A stretch of 64,000 nt of DNA from a bacterium (GTDB lineage Bacteria > Bacillota > Clostridia > Oscillospirales > Oscillospiraceae): the NCBI GenBank assembly GCA_004562395.1, contig SFQY01000008.1:1-64000 (forward strand), given 5' to 3'. A model generated the notes under the pieces. That model had not been told where the DNA came from and searched no databases. It worked only from the letters and a program-made list of their open reading frames with translations. The position numbers and the translations under genes are program-made. Of the stretch, positions 1 through 7,956 are shown piece by piece; the stretch's first letter is position 1, and each line of letters starts with the position of its first letter.

Positions 1-231
1 GGGGGTGTCAAAGACTACCTCCGGCTTGGCGTGAATGTCGATCATGCCCTTTTCGATGCACTTGTGGTAGCGCACCATGCGCTGCATACCGTGGGACTCG
101 ATGCCGTACAGGTCAGAGGTCAGCAGCACGTCCTGAATGATGTCCGCTTCGGCTTCGGTAAAGCCGAACTTCTGAAATGCTTCCATGCACAACCGGTGCA
201 GGGTTTCGTAGGACCAATATTGATACGCCAT
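1..231 (-). CDS. Ldh2-family malate/L-lactate-type dehydrogenase, N-terminal part
   Basis: First 77 residues of a protein that runs off the left edge of the window. The fragment matches the start of the Ldh_2 family (NAD(P)-dependent malate, L-lactate, ureidoglycolate and related 2-hydroxyacid dehydrogenases), including the family segment DLYGIESHGMQRM near residues 40-52. The ATG at 229-231 is preceded by AGGAAG at a normal distance. It starts 15 bases after the FGGY kinase and is therefore probably the seventh gene of the operon that begins near 6818. In this setting it probably oxidises or reduces a 2-hydroxy/2-oxo acid intermediate. The family does not allow the substrate to be named from this fragment. 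Confidence 0.82.
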   Translation of the reverse strand, partial: MAYQYWSYETLHRLCMEAFQKFGFTEAEADIIQDVLLTSDLYGIESHGMQRMVRYHKCIEKGMIDIHAKPEVVFDTP

Positions 232-246
232 AGTAGTCTTCCTTTC

Positions 247-1719
247 TTAAATGTCTTTATAAATCGGCGCCAGAGCGTCGTGGATCGCTTTATACTTTAC
301 GAACAGTTTTTCATAGAGGGCAGTGTTCTCCGGATCCGGGACGGACACGGAGTCGATCCGGACACAGGTCTGAGCCGCCTGGGCAAAGCTGTCGAACCAG
401 CCCATGCCCACCGCCGTCATCATGGCGGTGCCGAAGGAGGAATCGTCCACCTTGACCTTCTCCAGCCTCATTCCCAGTACATCGGACACGATCTGCCGCC
501 AGAGCATACCCTTGGCGCCGCCGCCGATGATCCGCACCCGCTTCATCTCCACTCCGAGGCCCCGGAGGGTGTTCAGGCAGTCCTTCAGGCTCATGGCAAC
601 GCCCTCCAGCGTTGCCCGGGTGAAGTGGGCGGTGGTATGAATGGAGCTGATGCCCGTGTAGCTTCCCTTCAGGTCGGGATCGTTATAGGGAGTCAGCTCG
701 CCGTTCAGGTAGGGATGGAACATCAGGCCATCGCTGCCGGGGGCGATCTTCTCCGCCGGGATATTCAGCTCCTGGAAGGGCTCCCGGCCGATGGCATCCC
801 GGTACCAGCGGTAGCTGGCGGCGCAGCTGGCCGTGGCCGTGCCGGGATACCACAGACCCGGCACCACATGGCGGTAATTGAAAATGAATCCGGAATCCAG
901 AGGCTGATCCGTTACCACGCAGATGCGTCCCGCGGTGGCCAGCTTCACCGTGGCATGGCCCGGTTCCACATTCCCCGCCGCGAAGACCTCCATCACCGTA
1001 TCGGTGGTACCCACCAGCACCTTCGTTCCCTCAGCAAGGCCGAATTCCCTGGCCCGTTCGCCGGTGACGGTGCCTGCCAGATCCGTGGGACTGCACAGCC
1101 GCGGCAGCCACTCCTTCCGGATGCCGCCGATGGCACACAGCTCCTCCGACCAGCACTGGCGCCTGGCGTCATAGAACATGGACCCGGCAGCGTCGATGGT
1201 GTCGGTCTCCATGGTTCCGGTCATCCGGTAGCGCAGATAGTCCTTGGCAAACAGAAGATAGCGGATCTTCCCCCAGGTTTCCGGCTCGTGCTTTCGCAGC
1301 CACATCATCTGAGGCAGTGTCCAAACCGTTGTGGGCGCGTTCAGGACCTGGTCCATAATGGTATCCAGGCAGGTCCCCTTCAGCTCCTCCACCTCGGCCT
1401 TGCTGCGCTGGTCCGTCCAGAGGATGGCGGGGCGAATGACCCGCTTATTTTCGTCCAGCAGCACCGCCGTATGGGTGGCAGCGTCGAAGGAAAGGGCCTC
1501 GATCTGCTCCGGCTTTGCCTGGGCCTGCCGCAGGATCTCCGCGTAGGCGGATTTGAAGGCGGCACACCAGTCCTCCGGGTCCTGCTCGCACCAGCCCACA
1601 TGGGGATAGTGGGTGGGATATTCACATCCGGCCGTGGCCGCAATGACCCCATCCCGGGACAGCAGGGTCAGCTTCACGCTGCCGCTGCCGATATCCACAC
1701 CCAAAACGTAATCTGTCAT
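247..1719 (-). CDS. FGGY-family carbohydrate kinase (xylulokinase-like)
   Basis: ATP-dependent kinase of a sugar, polyol or sugar acid. The FGGY fold is visible: the N-terminal phosphate-binding segment GVDIGSGSVKLTLL, a central WTDQRS segment, VGTTDTVMEVFAAG, and in the C-terminal lobe EGVAMSLKDCLNTL followed by IIGGGAKGMLWRQIVSDVLG, the usual ATP-binding stretch. At 490 residues it has normal family length. The start was set at the ATG giving MTDYVLG because it aligns with family N-termini; an in-frame ATG 15 bases upstream (1734) is possible and neither has a strong ribosome site. It follows iolB by about 100 bases. The classical inositol kinase IolC belongs to the PfkB family, so this enzyme is not IolC. 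Confidence 0.88.
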   Translation of the reverse strand: MTDYVLGVDIGSGSVKLTLLSRDGVIAATAGCEYPTHYPHVGWCEQDPEDWCAAFKSAYAEILRQAQAKPEQIEALSFDAATHTAVLLDENKRVIRPAILWTDQRSKAEVEELKGTCLDTIMDQVLNAPTTVWTLPQMMWLRKHEPETWGKIRYLLFAKDYLRYRMTGTMETDTIDAAGSMFYDARRQCWSEELCAIGGIRKEWLPRLCSPTDLAGTVTGERAREFGLAEGTKVLVGTTDTVMEVFAAGNVEPGHATVKLATAGRICVVTDQPLDSGFIFNYRHVVPGLWYPGTATASCAASYRWYRDAIGREPFQELNIPAEKIAPGSDGLMFHPYLNGELTPYNDPDLKGSYTGISSIHTTAHFTRATLEGVAMSLKDCLNTLRGLGVEMKRVRIIGGGAKGMLWRQIVSDVLGMRLEKVKVDDSSFGTAMMTAVGMGWFDSFAQAAQTCVRIDSVSVPDPENTALYEKLFVKYKAIHDALAPIYKDI

Positions 1720-1820
1720 ATACGCACCATCCATTTTAAGGTACCCCAGAGGAACCTATGCAGCTGTTCATCCGGGGTTTCGAAGAATTTGACGAAAAGA
1801 CGACATCCATTTCCGCAGGA

Positions 1821-2609
1821 TTATTTGACCCAATCGTGTTCCGGATCGTTGCTGCGGTTGAAGCCCTGGTAGTCACCGGCCATCAGCCACAGGAAATAGG
1901 TCTGGTAGCCGGGGGTGGAAACGGTGGTATGGTAGCCGTAGGGGAACTCCACCAGCTCATCGTTCTTCACCCGGTAGGCCTCATCCAGAGAGCCGTCGGA
2001 GGTGTACATGCACTGCACCGCGAAGCCCTGCTTGGGATCAAACAGGAAGTAGTAGATTTCCTCGGCGATGCACTCGGCAGGCATATTGTCGGTGTCATGC
2101 TTATGGGGCGGGAAACCGGCCCAGTTGCCCTCGGTGCAGTAGGCTTCCCCGATGGTCAGGATCTTGGCATTGGAATTTCCGTCGATGATGAAGCTGGTCT
2201 CTCTCTGGAAGGGAACCCGGCCCAGCAGCTTCAGCACCACATGATCCTCCCGCAGGACCTGGGGCTGGGTCTTCTCCGCCACCGGGGTGCCGCAGACCGC
2301 GATCTTGATATGGTCCAGAGCGGTGATCTCCAGCTCCTGCTCCCGGGGCATGTAGAAGCTCTCGGCCTTCCGGTTCTCGAATACCGTATTCCGGTTGCCG
2401 ATGTTCTTCCAGGTTTCACCGTTGCAGGCAACATCGCAGTGGCCCTCCAGCATGATAAACGCCACTTCCCTGTCCTCGGTATAGAAGGGCAGCTTCTCTC
2501 CGGCATCCAGCTCAATGATGCCGAACTCCAGCTTCTTCAGGCTGCACTGGCCGATCTGGCAGAGCTTCGTGTAGCCCTTGGCGGGAACATACGTCTTTTT
2601 GTAATTCAT
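1821..2609 (-). CDS. iolB: 5-deoxy-glucuronate isomerase (IolB/KduI family)
   Basis: Two-cupin isomerase of the KduI/IolB family, 262 residues, a normal length. IolB converts 5-deoxy-D-glucuronate to 2-deoxy-5-keto-gluconate in myo-inositol breakdown; the related KduI acts on a deoxy-hexuronate from pectin. The second cupin shows the metal-binding pattern: PPHKHD, then AEEIYYFLFDPKQGFAVQ, then a late YGYHTTVSTPGYQTYFLWLM segment that looks like IolB rather than KduI. Its ATG overlaps the etfA stop by four bases, so the two are translationally coupled. None of iolC, iolD, iolE, iolG or iolJ is in the window, so its substrate here may be a different deoxyuronic acid. Confidence 0.88.
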   Translation of the reverse strand: MNYKKTYVPAKGYTKLCQIGQCSLKKLEFGIIELDAGEKLPFYTEDREVAFIMLEGHCDVACNGETWKNIGNRNTVFENRKAESFYMPREQELEITALDHIKIAVCGTPVAEKTQPQVLREDHVVLKLLGRVPFQRETSFIIDGNSNAKILTIGEAYCTEGNWAGFPPHKHDTDNMPAECIAEEIYYFLFDPKQGFAVQCMYTSDGSLDEAYRVKNDELVEFPYGYHTTVSTPGYQTYFLWLMAGDYQGFNRSNDPEHDWVK

Positions 2610-3517
2610 AGATCTTCCTCCTTCAGTAATGAATCAACTATTTCCTCCCAGTCTCCCACAATGCCGTAATCGGCATAGTCGAAGATGGGTGCTTTGGGAT
2701 CCGAATTGATGGCGATGACCTTTTCCGACCCGGACATGCCCGCCAGGTGCTGTACCGCGCCGCTGATGCCCACGGCCAGATACACCCTGGGACACACCGT
2801 GACACCGGTCATACCCACCTGGCAGCGATAGGGCGCGAAGCCCGCGTCCACAGCGGTACGGGAGGCGCCCAGCCCAGCCCCCAGCTTTGCCGCCAGAAGC
2901 TCCAGCTTCCGGAACCCCTCCCGGGAACCCACGCCCATACCCCCTGCCACGATGATATCCGCCTGGGACAGGGGCTTACCCTGGGTAAACTCCGTGAAGG
3001 CCCGCTGAATCACCGCTCCCCCGGGAGTCCAGGACTCCGCCTGGATCACCGCCTGGGGATTGGGCCGTTCCACTGCCCGGAAGGTCCCGGGACGGACAGT
3101 GGCCATCTGTATTTCGCTGAGGGAGCGGATGTCCGCCATCAGGGAATTGCCGAAGGCGGGGCGGGTCTGGATCAGCCGGTCCTCCTCCATTCTCAGAGCG
3201 GTGCAGTCCGCCGTCAGTCCTGCGCCTCTGAGCCAGGCCACCATGGGCATCAGATTGCGCATTCGAACAGTGGCCGGGGCCAGAATGATCCGGCTCCCCC
3301 ACCGGGCGGTTTTTTCACTGAGCCAGACCGCGAAGGCGGCCTCGTCCGAAAGATCGGTCTGGTCAAGGGTATGGATTTTTCCGGCTCCAAATGCCGCGGC
3401 AGCCCGGGCATCCTGTCCGGGCACCAATATTCGCACGTCGCCGCCGGACAGCTCCACCGCCTTGCTCAAAAGGCCCGGATCCAATCCAAAGGGACACAGT
3501 ACCAGAATTTCCGTCAT
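2606..3517 (-). CDS. etfA: Electron transfer flavoprotein alpha subunit
   Basis: EtfA/FixB, 303 residues. With EtfB it carries electrons between a flavin dehydrogenase and a second acceptor. The C-terminal FAD-binding domain is intact: AGGMGVGSREGFRKLELLA, then SRTAVDAGFAPYRCQVG, then VYLAVGISGAVQHLAGM, and finally INSDPKAPIFDYADYGIVGD, all typical. There is no extra N-terminal ferredoxin domain, unlike the alpha subunit LctC of the Acetobacterium lactate dehydrogenase complex. The start was placed at the ATG giving MTEILVLCPFG, which overlaps the etfB stop by four bases; a longer open frame upstream only reads through etfB. It also overlaps iolB by four bases, so etfB, etfA and iolB form one coupled unit. 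Confidence 0.94.
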   Translation of the reverse strand: MTEILVLCPFGLDPGLLSKAVELSGGDVRILVPGQDARAAAAFGAGKIHTLDQTDLSDEAAFAVWLSEKTARWGSRIILAPATVRMRNLMPMVAWLRGAGLTADCTALRMEEDRLIQTRPAFGNSLMADIRSLSEIQMATVRPGTFRAVERPNPQAVIQAESWTPGGAVIQRAFTEFTQGKPLSQADIIVAGGMGVGSREGFRKLELLAAKLGAGLGASRTAVDAGFAPYRCQVGMTGVTVCPRVYLAVGISGAVQHLAGMSGSEKVIAINSDPKAPIFDYADYGIVGDWEEIVDSLLKEEDL

Positions 3518-4290
3518 GGCCGCACCTCCCGGAGCATTTCCCGGACCACCGCGATCCCCTGCTCCGCCCGGGTCTCCTTCGGCCCTTTCCGCAGGCCCGG
3601 AAATTTGGATTCCATGGCAATGACCTTCGTCAGGGAGCCCTTCAGGCCGCATTCCTCCGGCGCCATTCCCAGGTCCGCCCCGGACCACAGCGTCACCTGC
3701 ATGGTCCTCGCCCGGCGCATTCCCAGAATGCCCGCCAGACGCAGCGGATAGGAATACTCACAGACGCTGACCAGGGCAGGGGTCCGGGTCTGGAGCAGCT
3801 GGATCCCGTCCTCCAGCCGCCGGGACAGAAGCAGGCTGTCCCCTTCCCGTTGGATCCGCTCCACATTGGATACACAGGGAATTCCCAGGGCGGCAGCCAG
3901 TTCTCCCGGCACCTGCCCCGTTTCGCCGTCGATGGCCCGGCGGCCGCAGAGGATCAGATCCACCGGTCCCAGCTTCTCCGCCGCGGCCTTCAGGGTCGCC
4001 GCTGTGGCGCGGGTGTCCGCTCCCGCCAGGAGGCGGTCGGTGACCAGGACCCCCCGGTCAGCACCTCTGGCCAGAAGGTCCTTCAATGGGGCCTCCAGTT
4101 TTGGAGGTCCCATTGTAAGTACGGTCACGGTTCCATCCTTGTCCTTCAGGCGGAACGCTGCCTCCAGCGCGGACTCATCCGCAATATTCCATTGCAGGTT
4201 GACCCCGTCCCTCTTCAGGCGGTACTGTCCATCCACCTGGACCGAGGCGGCCGCGGGGACCGCTTTGATACAGACAAGAATGTGTTTCAT
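3514..4290 (-). CDS. etfB: Electron transfer flavoprotein beta subunit
   Basis: EtfB/FixA, 258 residues, the partner of the EtfA encoded just downstream. The N-terminus (MKHILVCIKAVP), the WNIADESALEAAFRLKD segment, the GADRGVLVTD stretch and the nucleotide-binding region CGRRAIDGETGQVPGELAAAL are all characteristic. It starts six bases after the Fe-S protein and overlaps etfA by four bases. Placement beside a GlcD-type FAD oxidoreductase resembles the lactate dehydrogenase/Etf complexes of anaerobes, some of which couple NADH use to ferredoxin by electron bifurcation. Whether this pair bifurcates cannot be decided from the reading done here. Confidence 0.93.
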   Translation of the reverse strand: MKHILVCIKAVPAAASVQVDGQYRLKRDGVNLQWNIADESALEAAFRLKDKDGTVTVLTMGPPKLEAPLKDLLARGADRGVLVTDRLLAGADTRATAATLKAAAEKLGPVDLILCGRRAIDGETGQVPGELAAALGIPCVSNVERIQREGDSLLLSRRLEDGIQLLQTRTPALVSVCEYSYPLRLAGILGMRRARTMQVTLWSGADLGMAPEECGLKGSLTKVIAMESKFPGLRKGPKETRAEQGIAVVREMLREVRP

Positions 4291-4296
4291 ATTATC

Positions 4297-5364
4297 TTAT
4301 ACCAGCGCGCCGAAGAGGTCCACCAGCGCGCATCCTTCGGGAATCTTTCCGCTCAGGCACAGGTACGCCTGGGGATTGGCCACCAGCATAGCAGCGCAGT
4401 CCACCCGCTCCAGATCCTCCCAGCGGGAGGCCGCGATCTTTTCCACGATCTGAGGCATGTAGCCATAGGCCACGGCGGTGCCGCAGGATCTGGCCAGCTT
4501 CTCATGGTTGAACATTTCACAGGCCTCGTAGCCCGCCGCCTTGGCCATGGCGCGGATGGGGGCGAACTCATGGAAGGTTCTGGCCAGACGGTCATCGTCA
4601 TGGCAGGCGCCCTTCACGCCCCTGGCAGCCTTGGCCTCCAGCTTGCCCTGCTCAAGGAGTCCGGCCACATAAGCGGTGGCGGTCACCACGTCGGTCTTGA
4701 TCTCGCAGCCCCACTCGGGGTACTTCTGCTTCATGATCTCCGCGTCATAGCTGTCCAGCACCACCACCGGCAGTCCGGCGGCGTTGATGGCCTCCGCGCA
4801 GGCCACGGCCTGCTGGCGGACTTCCTCGGTATAGCCCATCAGGTCTCCCAGCATGACACCGGAGGCAGGCTCCTTGTCCAGCACCTTGGCGGACACACCG
4901 GCCTTCTTCAGGACGGCAAGCAGATTCTTCGCCATTTCCGGCACCTTGACGGCGGCCACTTCGCCGATGTACACCAGCACGTCGGTTCCGTCCTGACCGA
5001 AGGAGGGCTTCTCCACACCGTAAAGATTGCCGGTGGACAGCACATTGTCGATCAGGGTCATGACGGCCTCCGGAGCCAGCTCGTTAACCACGGCCTCCGT
5101 CCGGGCCTCCCGGATGAACAGCGGGGGCTGATAGCCTGTGGCGCAGTCGTTGGTGCAGGCGTCGCACAGCAGGCACTCATACATGGCCTGGGCCATATCC
5201 TTGTCAAAGGACTGCTCCCCCTTGTTAACCATGCTCAGCAGCAGGCCCTTGGCCCGGGGGGTATTGATCTCTTTTCCGGTCTGATGCTGGACAGGGCACA
5301 GATGACGGCACATCCAGCAGAAGCGGCACTTCTCAGCGTGATGCAATGCGTTCTGACTAATCAT
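4297..5364 (-). CDS. [4Fe-4S] electron-carrier protein with degenerate CCG-type domain
   Basis: 355-residue iron-sulfur protein between the FAD oxidoreductase and etfB, probably the wire between flavin and Etf. Two clusters are visible: CRFCWMCRHLCP near residue 13 and CLLCDACTNDCATG near residue 65. The rest resembles the GlpC/HdrB-like family, whose C-terminal CCG motifs bind a non-cubane cluster. Here the motif is reduced: NHEKLARSCGTAVAYGY keeps one cysteine and the usual CPxC is replaced by NPQAYLC. The second cluster domain may therefore be lost or altered. Gene spacing of 23 bases upstream and 6 downstream fits one operon. Confidence 0.85.
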   Translation of the reverse strand: MISQNALHHAEKCRFCWMCRHLCPVQHQTGKEINTPRAKGLLLSMVNKGEQSFDKDMAQAMYECLLCDACTNDCATGYQPPLFIREARTEAVVNELAPEAVMTLIDNVLSTGNLYGVEKPSFGQDGTDVLVYIGEVAAVKVPEMAKNLLAVLKKAGVSAKVLDKEPASGVMLGDLMGYTEEVRQQAVACAEAINAAGLPVVVLDSYDAEIMKQKYPEWGCEIKTDVVTATAYVAGLLEQGKLEAKAARGVKGACHDDDRLARTFHEFAPIRAMAKAAGYEACEMFNHEKLARSCGTAVAYGYMPQIVEKIAASRWEDLERVDCAAMLVANPQAYLCLSGKIPEGCALVDLFGALV

Positions 5365-5387
5365 ATTCTGTTACCTCCTGTTCTTTC

Positions 5388-6818
5388 TTACAGACCCATC
5401 TTATAGGGATTCATAATACCGTTGGGATCCAGCTCTTTCTTCAGAGCCTGCAGCACCTGCAGCGCGGGGCCGTACTGCTCCTTCACCAGGCGGGACAGCT
5501 TCAGGCCCACACCATGGTGGTCGTTCAGCACGCCGCCGTTGGCCAGAGCCGCCCGGACACCGGCGTTCCAGATCCGGTTGTGCAGCCGCAGGGCCTCCTC
5601 GGGATCCTCAGGAGGATTGTCGATGATGAAGCGGGAGTAGTTCATGGCGCCCCAGTCATACCAGTGGGAGCTGTGGGAAATGAAGCGGACGCCGTACTCG
5701 CCGAAGCCGTCTTCCACGGCGTGCTTCATGGCCCGGTAGATCTTTTCGATATTGTCATGGGTGGCCACGGTGTCCAGAGTGCCGAACATCTGGGGCAGGT
5801 CCATGATATGGTCGGGATAGAAGAAGGTAATCCGGTTTTCAAACCACTTTTCACCGTATTCGGTGCCCAGATCCTCCGCGCCGTACTTCCTGGCGATGTC
5901 CAGAACGATCTCCAGCTCGGCGGCAACGATCTTTTCGTAGCCTTCCAGCGTCAGGTTCAGGAAGGAGCCCTTCTTGGCGAAGCCGATGATCTTCTTGATG
6001 ATGGAAACCGTCTCCGCCTCGTCAAACAGACGGACGATGGAGGGCTTCACAGCCTGAACGATCTCCCGGCAGGCCTGATAGCCCACATGGATATCCGAGA
6101 ACAGGAACGCGTGATGGATCCGGGTCTGGGGCTGCTTGACAATCTTGAACTTGACCTTGGTCATGATGCCCAGGGTGCCCTCGGAGCCGACGAACAGAGG
6201 AATCAGGTTGGGGCCGCTGGAATGCTTGGGCACGGGCAGGGTGTTGATGATGTCGCCGTTGGGCAGAACCACTTCCAGAGACAGGCACATATCGTCCATC
6301 TTGCCGTACTTGGTGGACAGGATGCCGATGCCGTTATGGGCCAGGGCGCCGCCGACGGTGCAGCAGGTCAGGCAGGAGGGCAGGTGCATGATGGAATAGC
6401 CCTTCTCATTGACCCGGTCCTCCAGGGTGGCGAAGATGATGCCGGTTTCGCAGGTGACGTAGCCCGCCTCCACGTTGATGTCGATGACCTTGTCCATGCG
6501 CTTGATGTCCAGCAGGATGCCCCCCGCCACAGGCAGCGCACCGCCCTGGCTGCCGGAGCCGCCGCCCCAGGTGGTGACGGGGATCTTGTAGTAGTTGGCG
6601 ATCTTCATGACCTTGGAGACTTCCTCGGTGCTGCCGGGACGGACAATGATATCCGGCATGGGACCGGCCTCACCGGCGTCCTGCCACTTCCGGCTCAGCC
6701 AGAAGTAGTCCACGGAATAGACCGCCCGCTCCACTTCCTTGGTCGACACGTTTTCCGCGCCCACCGCGTCCTCCAGCTCGGAGCGGATCATATAGAACAT
6801 CAAAGACTTGTCTTGCAT
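5388..6818 (-). CDS. GlcD-like FAD-linked 2-hydroxyacid oxidoreductase
   Basis: 476-residue flavoprotein with a PCMH-type FAD-binding domain (PDIIVRPGSTEEVSKVMKIA, TTWGGGSGSQGGALP, HNGIGILSTKYG, GSEGTLGIMTKVKF) and a C-terminal FAD-linked oxidase domain ending DPNGIMNPYKMGL, with an HHGVGLKLSRLV segment. The family includes D-lactate, glycolate and other 2-hydroxyacid dehydrogenases and alkylglycerone-phosphate synthases. With the adjacent Fe-S protein and EtfBA it probably oxidises a hydroxy acid and passes electrons to the flavoprotein. The start was placed at the ATG at 6818 because AGGGAG lies eight bases upstream; a longer start at 6851 lacks a ribosome site. It is the first gene of the operon. 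Confidence 0.9.
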   Translation of the reverse strand: MQDKSLMFYMIRSELEDAVGAENVSTKEVERAVYSVDYFWLSRKWQDAGEAGPMPDIIVRPGSTEEVSKVMKIANYYKIPVTTWGGGSGSQGGALPVAGGILLDIKRMDKVIDINVEAGYVTCETGIIFATLEDRVNEKGYSIMHLPSCLTCCTVGGALAHNGIGILSTKYGKMDDMCLSLEVVLPNGDIINTLPVPKHSSGPNLIPLFVGSEGTLGIMTKVKFKIVKQPQTRIHHAFLFSDIHVGYQACREIVQAVKPSIVRLFDEAETVSIIKKIIGFAKKGSFLNLTLEGYEKIVAAELEIVLDIARKYGAEDLGTEYGEKWFENRITFFYPDHIMDLPQMFGTLDTVATHDNIEKIYRAMKHAVEDGFGEYGVRFISHSSHWYDWGAMNYSRFIIDNPPEDPEEALRLHNRIWNAGVRAALANGGVLNDHHGVGLKLSRLVKEQYGPALQVLQALKKELDPNGIMNPYKMGL

Positions 6819-6909
6819 GTTGATTCTCCCTTTCCGGTTTTGTAATTTCATTTCGGTTTTAACGCGTCATCATGCCGAATAACCGAATCTGCGTTACAAC
6901 CTTTCCCTG

Positions 6910-6938
6910 AATATACCACATTGTAAGCTGGTTTTCAA
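6910..6938 (-). promoter_or_regulatory. Promoter of the FAD oxidoreductase-Etf-iolB operon
   Basis: On the minus strand TTGAAA and TATATT are separated by exactly 17 bases, giving a housekeeping-type promoter with transcription expected near 6903 and a leader of about 85 bases. The HexR-like palindrome at 6955-6971 lies 16 bases upstream of the -35 hexamer. Confidence 0.72.
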
Positions 6939-6954
6939 GTAGTTCGCAAAATAA

Positions 6955-6971
6955 TTGTAGTAAAATTACAA
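6955..6971. promoter_or_regulatory. RpiR/HexR-like operator palindrome, copy 1
   Basis: TTGTAGTAAAATTACAA is an interrupted palindrome matching TGTART-N3-ATTACA. That form is known for the RpiR-family regulator HexR, which controls the KDPG pathway in proteobacteria. It lies just upstream of the promoter at 6910-6938 and about 1 kb from the RpiR-family gene at 7957-8811. A nearly identical copy lies at 16513-16529 upstream of the TRAP operon. Assignment to the local regulator is inferred. Confidence 0.65.
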
Positions 6972-7085
6972 GCCGTGTTTTTTGGCAATTTGCTGCCTTC
7001 CCGGGAGAGGGGGATCGGAAGCGGAACGCTTCCTGTCAGGCAAACAGACAGCATGACCGCTGCGGACTCCGGCAGCAGTCATGGT

Positions 7086-7937
7086 TTACGCGATATGGAA
7101 CCAAACGGTAAACGTCTCCTTCTGGCCGGGCTTCAGCCGCAGCAATCCCGCGCCGGAGTTCAGACAGTTCACCGCGCCGCACTGGGGTTCGATACTGATA
7201 AAACCCTTGGTTCCGTCGCTGTTCCACACCTGCCACTGGTTAAAATTGTCAGACACCGTAAACAGCACATCGTCCAGCTGGGCCGTGGTGCCTGCGGAGG
7301 TGAAAAAGCCGGTGATGGGCTTTCCCTGGGGGCAGCCTCTGACGCAGAAGGTCTTCTCCTCTTCCGTCAGCTCCACCTGCTCACCGGTGGGGATATGGCA
7401 GTTGTTCTTCACCCACTTTCTGTCCAGGGGGACCCGGAACCACTCCGGGGCGATAAAGTTCGTATGCAGCCCAAAGGTCAGGGGCATATCCGTCCTTCCC
7501 GTATTCTCGAAGGTAAAGGACTGATGGCAGCCGGTCTCATCCAGATAATAATGGGTGGTCACCAGGAAGGGGAAGGGGAAAATTTCGCCGATGTTGCGGT
7601 AGCTGGCCTTCACGGACAGAGGCGTCTCTTCCTCCACCCGGAACGCCGCGTGGCGCAGCTGGCCATGGATGTTGTTCTGGTAGCGCTGTTCATTCAGCGG
7701 CAGATAGTAGGTCTGCCCGTCAAAGCGGAAGGTGGCATGCTCCGTGCGGTTTGGGGGCATCAGCAGAGGAGAGCCATATCCCGCCGTGGTGATGCTCAGC
7801 AGCAGATCCATATTCTCCGGATAGCGCAGGATCTGCTTTCCCTGATGGCTCAGACGGATGGTGTTCATACCATACTGGGGCGCCACATCCGCTTCCCATC
7901 CGAAGCCGGAGAGAGAGATCAGATTCTTTTCTTTCAT
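7086..7937 (-). CDS. Aldose 1-epimerase family protein
   Basis: 283-residue protein of the galactose mutarotase fold. Such enzymes interconvert alpha and beta anomers of free or phosphorylated sugars. Family signatures are NNIHGQLRHAAF (equivalent of the NxxHG motif), the LTFGLHTNFIAP segment carrying the second histidine, and the late FISIEPQCGAVNCLNSG segment with the catalytic glutamate region. It follows the rpiR-type regulator by 19 bases with AAAGGG before the ATG, so the two form a small transcription unit. It probably presents the correct anomer of the imported sugar acid or of a derived sugar to the pathway enzymes. Confidence 0.86.
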   Translation of the reverse strand: MKEKNLISLSGFGWEADVAPQYGMNTIRLSHQGKQILRYPENMDLLLSITTAGYGSPLLMPPNRTEHATFRFDGQTYYLPLNEQRYQNNIHGQLRHAAFRVEEETPLSVKASYRNIGEIFPFPFLVTTHYYLDETGCHQSFTFENTGRTDMPLTFGLHTNFIAPEWFRVPLDRKWVKNNCHIPTGEQVELTEEEKTFCVRGCPQGKPITGFFTSAGTTAQLDDVLFTVSDNFNQWQVWNSDGTKGFISIEPQCGAVNCLNSGAGLLRLKPGQKETFTVWFHIA

Positions 7938-7956
7938 ACAGCAGCCCTTTCTGTGG

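Noticed and set aside
1821..2609. KduI (4-deoxy-L-threo-5-hexosulose-uronate isomerase)
   Set aside because: The late Gly-Tyr-His and Tyr-Phe-Leu-Trp segments and the length agree better with IolB, and no pectin-degradation genes are near.
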